From Pontederia crassipes (Eukaryota; Streptophyta; Magnoliopsida; Commelinales; Pontederiaceae), in assembly GCA_030549335.1 (NCBI GenBank), contig CM060194.1, positions 67,678,077-67,742,076 on the forward strand: a stretch of DNA of 64,000 bases, written 5' to 3'. The translations under genes were made by a program, and so were the position numbers. Below, piece by piece: positions 1-13,500 of this stretch; position 1 is the first letter of the stretch, and the number at the start of each line of letters is the position of its first letter. The notes under the pieces were generated by a model. It worked only from the letters and a program-made list of their open reading frames with translations, did no database searches and had not been told where the DNA came from.

Positions 1-525
1 TCCATTTCTGAGCTCAGCTCTCCTCTTGTGATATGCATTTCACAGTGTAAAAGGCAATCCTCAGTTAATTATTTACTGCATCAGCACAAGTCAATCAACA
101 TTTATGCATCAAGTACCTTAACGAGCCATGTGGAGGAAAAAAACGGAATAGTAATATTGACTTGGAAAGCATCAGCGAATTCTTCTACTTTAAGATGATC
201 TCAGGGAAGCAAGAGGTTTAACTTTCTCTGAATTTGCATCTAATGAAATACTTTTGTTTCAGATCTGTCATCAGCCGATTTCAGAATCATAGCAGGTTTG
301 AGCGCCTCAAGAATGTAGTTAATCAAGGCCACATGCAATTAGGTAATACCTGCACTCAAAATTATTTTGACTAGAGATTTTTTTTGCCTTAAGCAACCAA
401 ATGGACAATGCTTAAAATATAATGTCGAGGCATCTCTTGTGCCAGAAATGTGCCAAACAATCGAAAGCTCAGGCACCTGAATGACAAGACTTCTGGGGGG
501 AGAGAGATATTTGTAATGAATATTT

Positions 526-1028
526 GGATTATTTTCCTGAATCTCCTCTAAATTATCACGATTTTTCATATTTAATTTTAAATTATGAAATTATTTTTTT
601 TATTTCTAATCTATCACATTTTTTTCACTTTAGTCCTTTCGTCTACTTCTATTACGTTTTCTGTTGCTTTTGATTTATTTCATTTATGAAAAAGATTAAA
701 TTACCCCTCTCTTCATAATATCAAATAATAAATATAAAAAGAAAAAAATCAGGGAAAAATAATTTAATCTTTTTCATAAATAATGATTTTTTTTATTTAT
801 CACTTTAATCCTTTCAATAATTTTTTTTTATTTTTTATATTTGTATTTCATATTCTGAAGGGAGCGGTAATTTAGTATTTTATAAATAAAAATGTAAAAT
901 TAATGGAAGACATAACAAAAATGATGAGAGGACTAAAATAGAAAAGTTGTGATAGTTTAAAAATAAAAAAATAAGTTTTTAAATGTGGAAAATCGTAATA
1001 ATTTAAAAAATATTTATGAAAATAATCC
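526..1028. mobile_element. MITE-like element, copy 1
   Basis: This AT-rich block of about 500 bp has similar inverted ends. The left end reads GGATTATTTTC, and the right end reads as its complement in GAAAATAATCC. A diverged relative of the whole block, with the same order of internal motifs, lies at 38601-39079. Two copies with shared ends and no coding potential fit a non-autonomous DNA transposon (MITE). No convincing target-site duplication was seen, so the superfamily is not assigned. The first 525 bases of the window hold nothing recognisable. Confidence 0.6.
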
Positions 1029-2087
1029 TAAACATTTTGGCCTTGAGAGAGAGATTTGCAAATAAACTTTCCGCTGTCTTTTTTTTTTATCTCGACGGTC
1101 ATACCTAATGAAATTATTAAACAATGAAGATGACAAATATTATTAAACAGTGAAGATTTGCCCCAGTTTTCACCGTAACCACTGCGAACCTCGGTTTTGG
1201 ACAACAATGAAGATCACAAATATTATTAAACAATGTAAATCACAAACTACTTCGAGTGTTGACCTCCAACATTTTTGTTCGGTGTGATTTAAGCATACTT
1301 GCCCAAATCTTATCCGTTTAAGCATACATTTTTCATTTTAAACGCAAATACCTAAACTATATTTACTTCTCACTTCACATGCACCCTTTTACCTTTATTA
1401 AATTTTAAAAAAATTAGACATCATGACAAAGGTGAGATTTCAGTGTGGCATAATTACTTCCTTTTGAATTTATAAAAATAAATGTACAACGTTTAACAAG
1501 ATAAAGAATACGACAAAATAAATACACTTTAATGTTAAGCATCTGTTAATTGAAAGTGTTTGAAAAATTAACGGAAGTGAATAATTTTAAAATTTAGAGG
1601 TATAACATATATGCTATCGTAATACCCTATCCAATTTACTTGAAATTATCAAAATATTATATCCAAGTAATCATGACAAAAAATTCAAGCACATAAATAT
1701 CATAGAAAGTAAAAGTCGTATATGACTAAATAAGGACGGCTAACTACGCTTTCTTTAAAAACGAAAAAAAACGCAGCTCTCCGACAGAACATTGAACAAA
1801 ATATTTTTACTCAAGGGTTTGCAAAGATCTCATCCCACATGCTAAGCCTTTTTTTTTCATTTAACACGCACTAGTTTAAACATCCATGCAATGAATAATA
1901 ACGTGAACTAACATTTGAATATCCAAGCAAATTTTCTAAAAGAAATATCTAGCATGACGAGTCATATAGAAAAAATACGACGAAAAATATTACACCACCA
2001 AACGCATCTTGAAATGTATGAGCCCCAATCGCAGTACTGGTGTCAGATAATGCCGCAATTGGTCGGAAGATTCACCATGGACATCCA
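1029..2087. other. 3' flank of the splicing-factor gene
   Basis: This AT-rich stretch holds no gene I can support. Its right-hand part should contain the 3' UTR of the minus-strand RBM39-like gene, but I could not fix a poly(A) site. Between about 1118 and 1235 a short motif around AAATATTATTAAACA recurs two to three times, which looks like a small local duplication. Confidence 0.4.
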
Positions 2088-5000
2088 TCACGATTTGATT
2101 GAAAATTTTGCATCGTAATGCTGTGGGATCTGAAATATATAAATAAAAAATAAAAAATTAGAAGGCAAATGTCCCAAAGAAATATGCACTTAACCAAAAG
2201 CAAATCACCATGAAAGTGGCTGTGATCATCTTTCCAGCAAACCATCTCCCATGAAGTGCCTTCTGAGCATTCATGGCTGCCGTCACATTGTCAAATCGGA
2301 GATACACATGTCCAGCACTGTTTCTGTTCCCAGAGGAGAATAATATGGATTTGACAAAAAGTTTACATAGAATGAGAAGGACAATTAAAGTAAATTTTCA
2401 GAAGACTGGTTGTCATACATACTTATCAACGAAGATGTGATTTAGGGGACCAAACTTGGAACATTCATCTTGAACGTCTTCTTTGATATCTAGATCAAAA
2501 TCAGGTTCAGTCTGCAGGACGAGGATTTTCACTATAGTCAACTTTCCAAAAAAGAGGGCTGTATAAGCAAAAACTTGGGGATGACATAAAAATGTCCAGA
2601 AAAGAATGGCTTACCTCCAAATTAGGATCAAACATGTTCTTTAAGAGCAGACATTCACTAGGAACAGCAGGTTCACTAGATTGTGCACTGCCAGTAGGAA
2701 CCTGGAGGCCTGCAAGAGCAGGCTGTAATAGTGGAGGAACCAAAGGAGGAGCTCCAAGAACGGGGGCAGCCGGTATAGTTAGAGCACCAGCGACACTGCA
2801 ATTCGAAGAATGCCACATTAGAAGGTAACGTTGCAAACAACAGACGAAATTTCAAGTGATAGTGTCAAACCTGCTGGCAATGCCAGTACGATCCAACTTC
2901 TGCATCAGGAGGGCTCTGGAGCGGGCATTTAAAGACTTCAATCAAACAGGAAACAAGATTAAACTTAGTATAGGTATCAAGTAACAGAAACTGTGTACTT
3001 AGTTAGGCAAGCAACATGCTCTAAGTAATTGCACCAATTTCACAAGCAAACCTTATTTCAAACAAACATAATACATCAGGTAGCACTATTGCGGGTTTTA
3101 AAATGTAATGGATAAATCATGGTCTGGATAATATTTTAAAATTTCAACGTAAAGGGCGCTCAACATTTGGAAAACAAATTTTTATGTTAACAATCTATTC
3201 CAATGTTTAAATCAACTTTTATTTTGTTATATCAGCGATCTCTTAAACCATTTAGCAGTTCCCAGGCAACCTACGTAGGATGCCACATTCAACAATTCTC
3301 AAAAATAATTTATTAATTTTGCTATTACAAGCTGTTGAAGCTTTAGTTTACAAAATATCTTGCATAAAATGGATTTTAATAAAATATCTTGCAAAATAAA
3401 AATAAATAATATCATTATTAAGTCATATGTCATGGCATATCCCACTTTCCATTCACTTAACTAACAAGTGATTTGAATCTTAAAAGAACAGAAGTTAGGT
3501 GTTACATACATATATATATATATGTGTGTGTGTGTGTGTTAACGAAATCTAAATTCTAATTACAAAGCAGTTTTTTGTAGTAGTTATTTTGGGGCATGAA
3601 CTTATGAAAATTGATCCGCTCTATCTCACAAAGAAAGTTGTCATCCAAAATATGATTAAATCTATCAACTTTAGTAATGTAAGTAAATCCAAAATATGAT
3701 TAAATCTATCAACTTTAGTAATGTAAGTGGCGTACTAGTGTTGAGCATTATAACCATGTTAATTTTTTTGAGACATACCTGGTAATATGAATATTTATGT
3801 AAACCAAATTAAAGAAGTTGAAGATGGAAGTATTCAAAGTTCCAGCAGAAATATGAGAGTGATACATTTTGAGCACTCAAAAAAAAATTAAGAAGCTAGA
3901 GGACAAGCAGATCATTTCAAGAAATAGAAATTTCAAAAGGTAAAAGCAACCTTCAGGATTTCATCCCTCCAAAAAAAAAACTAAGGATTTGATGAAGATA
4001 CATACCAAACCACCACCTTCATCATCATCAAGATCTGCAGAAGTAGCAGCAACATCTTGAACACCAGTTTGGTCTGTAACAGCTGAAACCTACACAAGCA
4101 CAAATAAAAGCAGAAAACTTTAATGTCTATACAATGTCCTACTTAGTAATACACATTAGTGGCTAACAAATGGAAGCATAGTTATAACCTTTATTGTCCT
4201 CCCAGCAATTTCAAGCTGTCCATTTAAACTCTGTGCAGCTCTAGCATCTTCAAGCCGTGCAAACTGAAATGATATGTTAAACCCTGTAAACAAAAACTTT
4301 AGAATACAGCAGAGGCAACTGAACATGGTTACTTACCTGCACAAAGCCATAACCTTTGCAGTGTCCGGTCAAAGGATCAAGGGGTAACTGAACCAACTCC
4401 ACTTGGCCAAATGATTCAAACACCTGAAGGACAGGTTTTACGACAGTTAAATCAAGATATGCTAAGCACATGATGTCACCATAATCAAACACAACTGTGA
4501 CAATTGAAAAGAAGAGGGCTGATTATTGAACCACTAGAACGAATAAAGATTAACTCCCATATCTACTAACCAGGGTTGTTCTGAAGTTTCAACAATTTAT
4601 TTTTTATATTTATTTTTTTATTTAAGTTTTTAATGATGACCACGATTAAAATTTGAATGACCTTGTCTAAAAGTTTTGAAAAGTTGGATGACCATGTAGA
4701 TACAAAACTAAGTTTGGACATAGCAGAGAGCAAAATGCGGATGTGGCATTTTCATTCTTTTAAATTAGACATGGAGGAGAGGGAAAATGCGGCCGTGGTG
4801 TCACGTAAGCATCCACGTCAACGATTTACCAATTTACTGACTATAACCGGTTGTGATGACCGCGGTGAAACGTTTCTAAAGTGAAGTTGGATGACCTTAC
4901 TGGGACCCTCTAAGTTGGATGACCATGATTGAAATTTACTCCAAAAAGATGGATAAGAATCTTTTTGAAGGGGTACATAGACATATATGTGCAAACACGA

Positions 5001-8000
5001 TGCATGTTAGAAAAACTACTTTTCATCTTTTCGGACGAAAAAGAATTATCAAGAAAGAGGGCAGAACTTAACTCTTTTTCTTTGAGGAGCTGACTGTTAA
5101 CTCTTGACAACCAGAAAGGACACTGTTAACTAACGAAAAAACTATGATGGATAAACCAAATTCAATATGATAGGACACCGTTAACTAATGAAAGGACCAG
5201 ACCAAAAACTATGCTCAATATATGATATCGCAAAAATTAATGCTCAAAATCAAGCTCCAAATTCAAGATGTGACAAAGATCCAAAACTTCACAAAGATGG
5301 ATGAACCAAAACCAAATTCATAATCCAGCATTACTTAGACATTATCTCGGTAATAGTCAATCAACAATATGAATCTATCCAGGCAAATTAATATGTGAAT
5401 GCAATTAAGAATTAAGAAACCTAGACATTACATTTACGTGCATTATTTCAAAAAGAAACAATGTTTATCAACAAGTACAACTGCTTGTAAATTAAGTTCA
5501 GCTATTCTTTACCATAGCAGAATGGATCAAATCAAGAAGTTATATCCTAATAAGAATATACCCTATGGGTGTGTTTGGTATGGGGATTTTGAGAAAAAAG
5601 ATAGTTCTCGAGAACTAATCAATTGGATAAAAAAGTTTGGGTTGGTGTTTGGATGAAAAAATGTAATGATGAGGATTTAAAAAATTGATTTGATAGATAA
5701 GTTATAGTGGGTGTTTGGATAAAAAGTAAGAACTAAGAATATAATTTATTATTTTATAAGGTATAAAATTATAGTAAAAAAATATGTTATTAATATTATA
5801 ATTTACGTACATATTTTATATTATTAATATTATATTTATTTACTTTGATTAAATCTTTTAAATGTTACTAATATTATAATTTACGTAAATCTTAAGATCC
5901 AAATATAATATATTTTTTTATAAAAATAATTGAACATTTTAATTAATAAAAATTTTTTTAACTATTAGAACTAAATATTTTATAATTTTTAATTAATAAA
6001 ATTTAATAATTTATTTTATAAGTTCGCTAATACATTATTAATAATATATACTTACAACAACAACAACAAAGCCTTATCCCACTAGGTGGGATCGGCTACA
6101 TGAATCATACGACGCCAATTCGTTGATCCATGTTCATAAGATTCGACAGAACTGAGAAAGTTCCCACCAAAGACAAGAACTTACAGTGACGGGAACTTGG
6201 CAAGTTCCCGCCGTATAGAGTGTTTGGCAAAAGTTACCAAACACTGCCTATAAGAAATATGTTATATCATAGGATTTAATGTCTCCACTCCCTACTTAAG
6301 TAGGGAGCACCATATTGCCTTTTTCAATAAAATTTTCATGTTTTTAATGTCAGCCCACTCATTTTCACTGCTTTTTACCATCAAGATTCCATCAAATGAT
6401 TACAAAAATAGAGAGCAAAAGCATTAAATCATATATAAGATAGAAGTAAATCAAACATGAGGTCGCATCATCACAAACTAAGAATGTGAAGGCCAATCAG
6501 CTTCATGTAATCAGAGTTTAATACCCACCTGCCGGAGTTGTTCCTCTGTTATGTTCATGTGAAGATTGCCAACATATAACCTTCGTGCAACTCCAGACTG
6601 TGGTCCAGCTGCTGCACCTGCAGTTGCAGTTGACTGAACCAAATTTTTTTCTGCTTCTGATGGCTTCACCATTACTGGTTGACCAAGTAGCAGTTGGCCA
6701 GACAGAGCTATTGCCATCGGCACTGACATCACATCATAGAATTCAATGTACCTGCAGTTATCAGTTTCATTTGCCACTTTCAAGTTAACTATTTGACATC
6801 TTGAAGGAAAATGTTGCAGATGAAAATTGTTAAAGCAATTAATACAACTTTGATATAATTTATGTAACAGTAAATTTTAGTTTTACCTTTCAGAGTTCAG
6901 ACATAACTGTTCATCAACTATTGACATGCAATTCTAGAGTTGTCTTTATATTTTGTATCCCATCTGTGATAATATATGATTCAATAAGAAATAAGACTTT
7001 AAGCCATAACATCTAAATAAGAACTGCTTCACAAATCACTTGCCATCTTTCCCAATTTGCAAATTTACCATACTAAGTAGTGTTATAATTGGCAAAATTC
7101 AACAAACAAGCTACATCAAACACAAATACACAATAACCACAAGCACAAAGACAATGATATACTAAAAAGCCTTATATTTTGTTTTTGTTTTTTGTGTTTT
7201 GTTTTTCTTTCTGCTGTTGCTCCCCTCAAATGTGTTTAATGTCGTAAAACATGGTTTTAATACCTCCACTTGTAACACTACAATTAAACCCCATTAAAGA
7301 AAAATGTCTGGATGATTAATAGCTTTTTCCTTTTAAAAAGATCAGAGTTACAACAACAACAACAACAAAGCCTTATCCCACTAGGTGGGGTCCATTTATT
7401 AATTTCAACCTTCAACAATTATAGTCCTTACACCAACATTGAAGGTTGCGAGGTGGTCTCATGACTGAGAGACACACATACAGTCAATAGACAGTTATTT
7501 TCAACTCCAGAATTCACCTTATGAGACAATATTTTGTAAGTCAGGTCAACATTATAGAATCAGAGATAAATACCATAGAACAACAGACATGGAGTGACGA
7601 AACGTACATTAATGGACCGAACATCCAACTACCTCAAAGTCAAATAGAGAACTTGTGGCCAATGACCATGGACTAGTGAACTCATCAAATCGTCGCATAT
7701 GAAATACTGAGGACTGATGATTCCAGTCATTTCAGGTTTTAATTAAACCAAGTTAAGCTTCTGCAAGTTGATACTCGAACACATGCCTGTATAAGCTTAG
7801 ACTCCTTTTCAGTGTTTTTTAAAATTTCAGTCATATTTTTGTAAAGATTAAGATAGAAACAAGTTCAAATCGACTGAGTCAAGTTTTCCAGTGAATAAAA
7901 AAAATCAAGCTTCATTCATTCAGTTCAATGAGTCCAGGGTATAAAAGCATGAAAAAAGTCGACTTTGATTCCGCCCCACTCCTCTAGTCAATCTCCAGTA

Positions 8001-10504
8001 ATCCAATAGCTAGTTAGACTCTGCTTGAGTAGACCTAATGCCATGTTTCAACTTTTTCTCTGAGCACTCCATTGCCCCTTCCCAAAATTGCTATATCCCA
8101 ACAAGAACCAAAGGACACAGTCTTCATGTAGGAATTTTCTTGATTATTTAGCATCCCAGCCATTTTTTAATATTCAAAACAAAGATAATAAATTTAAAAC
8201 CAATTGGAACTTTTTGTAATTATCAAAACACAAAAACCAGTATACAAATTCAAAGATTTAGGAAGTCAAAGAATTTGCATCTAAAATCCATTAACGGAAG
8301 CATATGATGGATGCCCTTCCTTTTTCGAAGAGAACATGATGCCTTTCTTGAAAGGTTAGAAAAAGAATGAAGTATCATTATATACACTGCAGTTATGAAC
8401 AATAAAGGACATACCCAACTCCTTTAGAACGTCTGGAATTACGATCCATTATAAGACGAACATCTCGAACCTAAGAAAAAGAAAGCGACATTAAGTGGTG
8501 CTCGTCATTATAAATAGTTAAAGCACACTAAACTTAAATATCATCTTCCATTAATATTTTCAGGGAAAGACGGCTAGTCATCCACAATCTTCCATGCAAG
8601 GCTCTACTTTTCATCTAAAAAAATAAGAAATGAATCGGGAGATGACTCAAATCATTGACATGATGTTTGAACAATAATTGCAACAATGCAAGTAGATAAG
8701 CTTAGTAGCCAATCAACAATTTCAATAGTGAAATGGAGCCTGAGAAAAAGACCCACTACGGCTACAGCATTCAAAACCAGTGAAATCTAAAATATTTCCT
8801 GTATTACTAACTCTTTTTTTTTCTTGTTTACCTCCATTCCTACCTGCCTCTGTATGAAATTTCCTTACTATACTATTTGATCTCCTTTTGCCTAGTCTCT
8901 CACCCTTTTATTTTGATAAATCATGGAAAGTATAATAGCATACACATCCACCAGTGTTAACCAATTTTATCTTCTGCACCTCAGTTCTGGGGTCCTTCTC
9001 TTATACTCTAACCATTTGAACGTTGACAATGTACATGTCTTGAGGAAGTGGTATCTGATAAGCCTACAAACTAGTTTTTGAGAACATGTCATGAAAAAGA
9101 AATTTGGCGGTCTTGTAGTCACAATCAACAATTGAATACTCATGGGTAAACAAGACTAGATAAGAGGACATTTTATTTCCATGGTGCCAAGAATAAACCA
9201 TATTCTACGGATTCTATACTTCCACTAAATCAGGACAAAAGAATTTGATTTACAACAACTCTTGAGATACGAGAAAGTATAAAGAAAGTACAATCATTTT
9301 TTTTCCTAAGAGTATCAAAGGTCCTGATCTTCAATTATTCTCCAACCATTTCATATATTATCAAAAGGTCCTTGAGGTTGCAATTTTTCACACTAACTAC
9401 CATGTTTTTCATCACACTATTTCCACAACATTATTGATATTGCTTTGAGAAGCCATCAATCAGTGGTAGCTCACAATAATCATTACTTCAGTAGTTCACT
9501 AAACTGGGCATTGAGAAGACATAAATAATGAATACTTCACTAGAAATCAATACTTCTCAATTACTTAGTATTGAGTCTACACACCTTCCCAGCTCTTGAG
9601 AAAAATTCAAACACATCTCTTTCATCTGCCTTCAATGAGAGCTGTTAAGATAGGCATTGCGGAAATACATGAGTTTCAATGAAACAAATTTAGCCAGCAA
9701 CAAGAAAGCTTTCATGTTCATATTTTGAGCTTCAAGCAGATCAGACCTGGTAAGCAAATACTGTCCTCTGATCTCTTTCTGGATCAGCTTCTGGCTCTGG
9801 TGCGTCTTCTTTCTTGTCTTTGTAACGTCTGAATAAAACATAAAAAAGGGGTGGTCTTTATCCTTGAAGGAAAAATTAAACAAGGAGAAAAAACATGGAG
9901 ATACGAACTCTAGTTACATTTTAAGATATTGCCATTCTTCTAAAATAAGATGATTTATCAACAGGAAGACTGATGCGCTGAAAATGCCTATCAAAGCATA
10001 TCAGAAAATCAGGTACAACAACAGAAATATTTGTAATTAGACAAAAAAAAGTCTGGCATGCATAAAAAAAATAGAGATTGCACTTGAAACGATGGAAAGA
10101 GAAGTAGCAAATTATAAGATGTAGAGAATCATAACATGATGTCCCGATCACAATGGAATGCCAATTATTTAAACAACTAGTAAAAATCATGTATCAATTA
10201 AGTTAAGTCAAGGTAGTTACTGAAAAAAAATTAAATTGTCAAGGTGAAGACATTAGAGCACATATATGAAAAGAGAACAAAAAACAGAGATAAACCCAAA
10301 AAATTAAACAGAAGAAATTAGAAATGTAATAAACCATTTCAAAGACTCACAAAATTTGTTTGATGATTGTGAATGAGACTTCATGAACGTTCTAAAAAAA
10401 TCCCAATTCACGAAACAACATATTGGATGGCATGCTTATTATGTACCCATCCCATGGTTAGGGCATAACTGTATAGGTCAAATAAACTAAGATCCTTTGA
10501 CGAC

Positions 10505-10547
<43 letters not shown>

Positions 10548-13500
10548 ATTGTGATAAAATGAGGAAGCTAAAACTAACTTAAACCATGTATCGACACTTG
10601 AATACATGAAAAGGCACTTTTAAGTCAATACTAAATGGAAACAAGATTGACCAGAGAACACGCCGATACAAGGTTTATGCAGACAAGAAACTTGGGTTGG
10701 GACATAGCAGTTCTAGAGAAGATGAATTCCAAGGAAAGAAATGGATCATCTAAAAGGTGATACCCTGGAATATTGGAACTTCCACAATTTAACAGAACTG
10801 TATTAGGGGTAGGCTACGCAGTCAATATTTTGATGGAATGACTCAATCACGTGAACGACAACCATGAATGACAGAATGTGGCAATGCTAAACCCTGCATA
10901 AGAAGAAAACATAAAAGCCATCTTGTAGACAACTGAAGACCAGTTTCCTCATAAGCATCACAAGATGAAATGCTTCTGTGAAAATGTCCAAGATGCCCCC
11001 AGCATTTCTGCAACAGAACAAATACAGTTCAGCTATCTTGCTCTACTACACACGAAATCTATAATTACATGATGACATCATCGGTGGTCTTTAATTCTCT
11101 AACTCTACCAGCGGGTCATCTTATGAACACTTGATTTGGAACATTTTAAGACCCATGACATGAGTTCCGGAGTGAGACTCAGTATCCAGTTACCACCAGA
11201 GATTGCTCTAGCATGTCTAGGAGATCTGACATAATGTTCAACATTTAGAATTTTCAACAGTCATATTGATGAAGCAACTAGCTAGAGATTTGGATGGCAG
11301 CATCACAAGAATCATAGAGCTGGGTTAGAGAAAGCAAATGTGGTGTTCATTATGAACAGTGTGCACATGCTTTTTAGTGAATGTACTAACAAAATTATTG
11401 GATAATTATTTCATTTCTCAAAAAAAATATGGCTTCAAACAAATATCAAATATTTTATTTGATTCCACTTCTGAAGGAAAAGCAAGGTTGTGGTTGATTA
11501 ACTATCATCATGGCAACTATATCAACAGAACAAAGGCGAAAATGAAGCAAACTTTTGAAGTACAAAATTCTTAATACCTTTTAAACCCAACAAAAGAAAG
11601 AAAAGGAAGGTCATTAAGAGCATAATACACAGAACTAGGAACTGCCTAAACACAACAAAATCTAACAATTACGAGCAGACAACAACAACAAAGCCTTATC
11701 CCACTAGGTGGGGTCGGCTAAGGTTGTGGTTGATTAACTATCATCATGGCAACTATATCAACAGAACAAAGGCGAAAATGAAGCAAACTTTTGAAGTACA
11801 AAATTCTTAATACCTTTTAAACCCAACAAAAGAAAGAAAAGGAAGGTCATTAAGAGCATAATACACAGAACTAGGAACTGCCTAAACACAACAAAATCTA
11901 ACAATTACGAGCAGAGTTGGAAGAAAATTGTACACATGGTTACACATACACAGATATAAGAATAAAACAGCAATTCATCAACATGATGAACGCTTTTTAT
12001 GTGCAGATCGACAGAGTAAACAATAGAAAATTTTTTACCCTCTTGTGTTTTAACAGACATCAGTATTCCCTTAAATTATGACAATGTCAATGTAGCAAAT
12101 AACAAGTAAAAACCCTTTCTAGAAAAACAAGGAGAAAAAAACCCAAATAGCTGCCCAACAAAATTACTGAAGCCAGAAGAATAAAGAGTTACAAATTGAT
12201 AAAGAAAAAATCAATTACATAAATATTAAGATTTCTTTCTTTTGAAAAATAAAACTTCAGAGATGAGAATATAGTGAACGGACAAAAATGAAAATCTTGG
12301 ATTTGCAAAAAAAAAAAACATCATAAGAAAAGGACCGATTGTCACACGTGATTGACACATTCCATGCATGGCAGATATGTCAGCAGCAAAACCACGAAAA
12401 ACAATTAAGAAAAGTCACAAGTTTTCCTCAGAGAGAAGACTTAAAATTGCATGTCCCATACACTTAAGAAGTATTATTCCTCTTTTAAGCAAATAAGTAT
12501 TGAAATGTACATACATAGTGAACAAGAATACTCCAAGCAGCGAAATGGAAATATAAAGACACTGTGAATGAGCATCAGCTCAAGTTTACCAGAGAAAGGG
12601 GAATATAATGATCTGCATTCGTTGTTGTGGTGAGCGAAGTTGGCTATGAACTACAGAGGTATAAGACTGCGCAACAACTTAGGGTGAGTCCCCCCTCTAG
12701 TTCTTACCTGATATCCTTATTCTTAAGGGCTCAATGAATGCGTTCAGAACTCTCAGAAGCAAGCAAATCTGGTAATTCTTTACAGCAGCATAGGAAGATA
12801 ATACATAGGTAATGAAAGCATGAACAGGTACCAAAATATTATACATCAGAACAGAAATATTTTTGCCGATAAAGAAGGTGGATGGCTACTAAAGTCCTTC
12901 CTCTATTTTAGTTGAGGGTCCGGAAGTCAGTACCCAAGCCTCTAGAATTATAGTTCATCATGGATAGGGACAGAAGGATCTATAACTGTCAACATATGCG
13001 AGGTCATTGTAAGTATATTAATTGATTCATGAATGCTATGTTTTGCCATGCATCAACTCCACAGTAAACTTCTGTTTAAGCACAGAGTGATGAAACCATA
13101 TCTATAACATGACTTACGTCCGTTAAAATATTTATAGGCACCCTGTACCACATTAACCTAAAATACGATACCATACAAGAAAAAGGAAGTCTTGTGAAAC
13201 AACCAACAAGAATGTGCGCACTAGTTCCAGATAACATGCGACTCCGATTTCACAACGCGAACAACACTATGACGGCAAAGAGGAAACTTAATAATGAAGA
13301 CATGCAACAACTAAAAGGAAACAAATGAAACTAGTACCTGTTCTCCCGGTCTCGTTCGCGAAACTCCCGCTCTCTGCTGCGCTCGTGAGGCCTCTCGGGC
13401 TCCTCATCTCTGCGCCTTTCCGAGCGACTCCTGCTCCTCCGGGACCGGTCCTTGTCCTTCTCTGCTTCCCTCTCTTTCTCCCTTTCTTTCTCCTCTCTTT

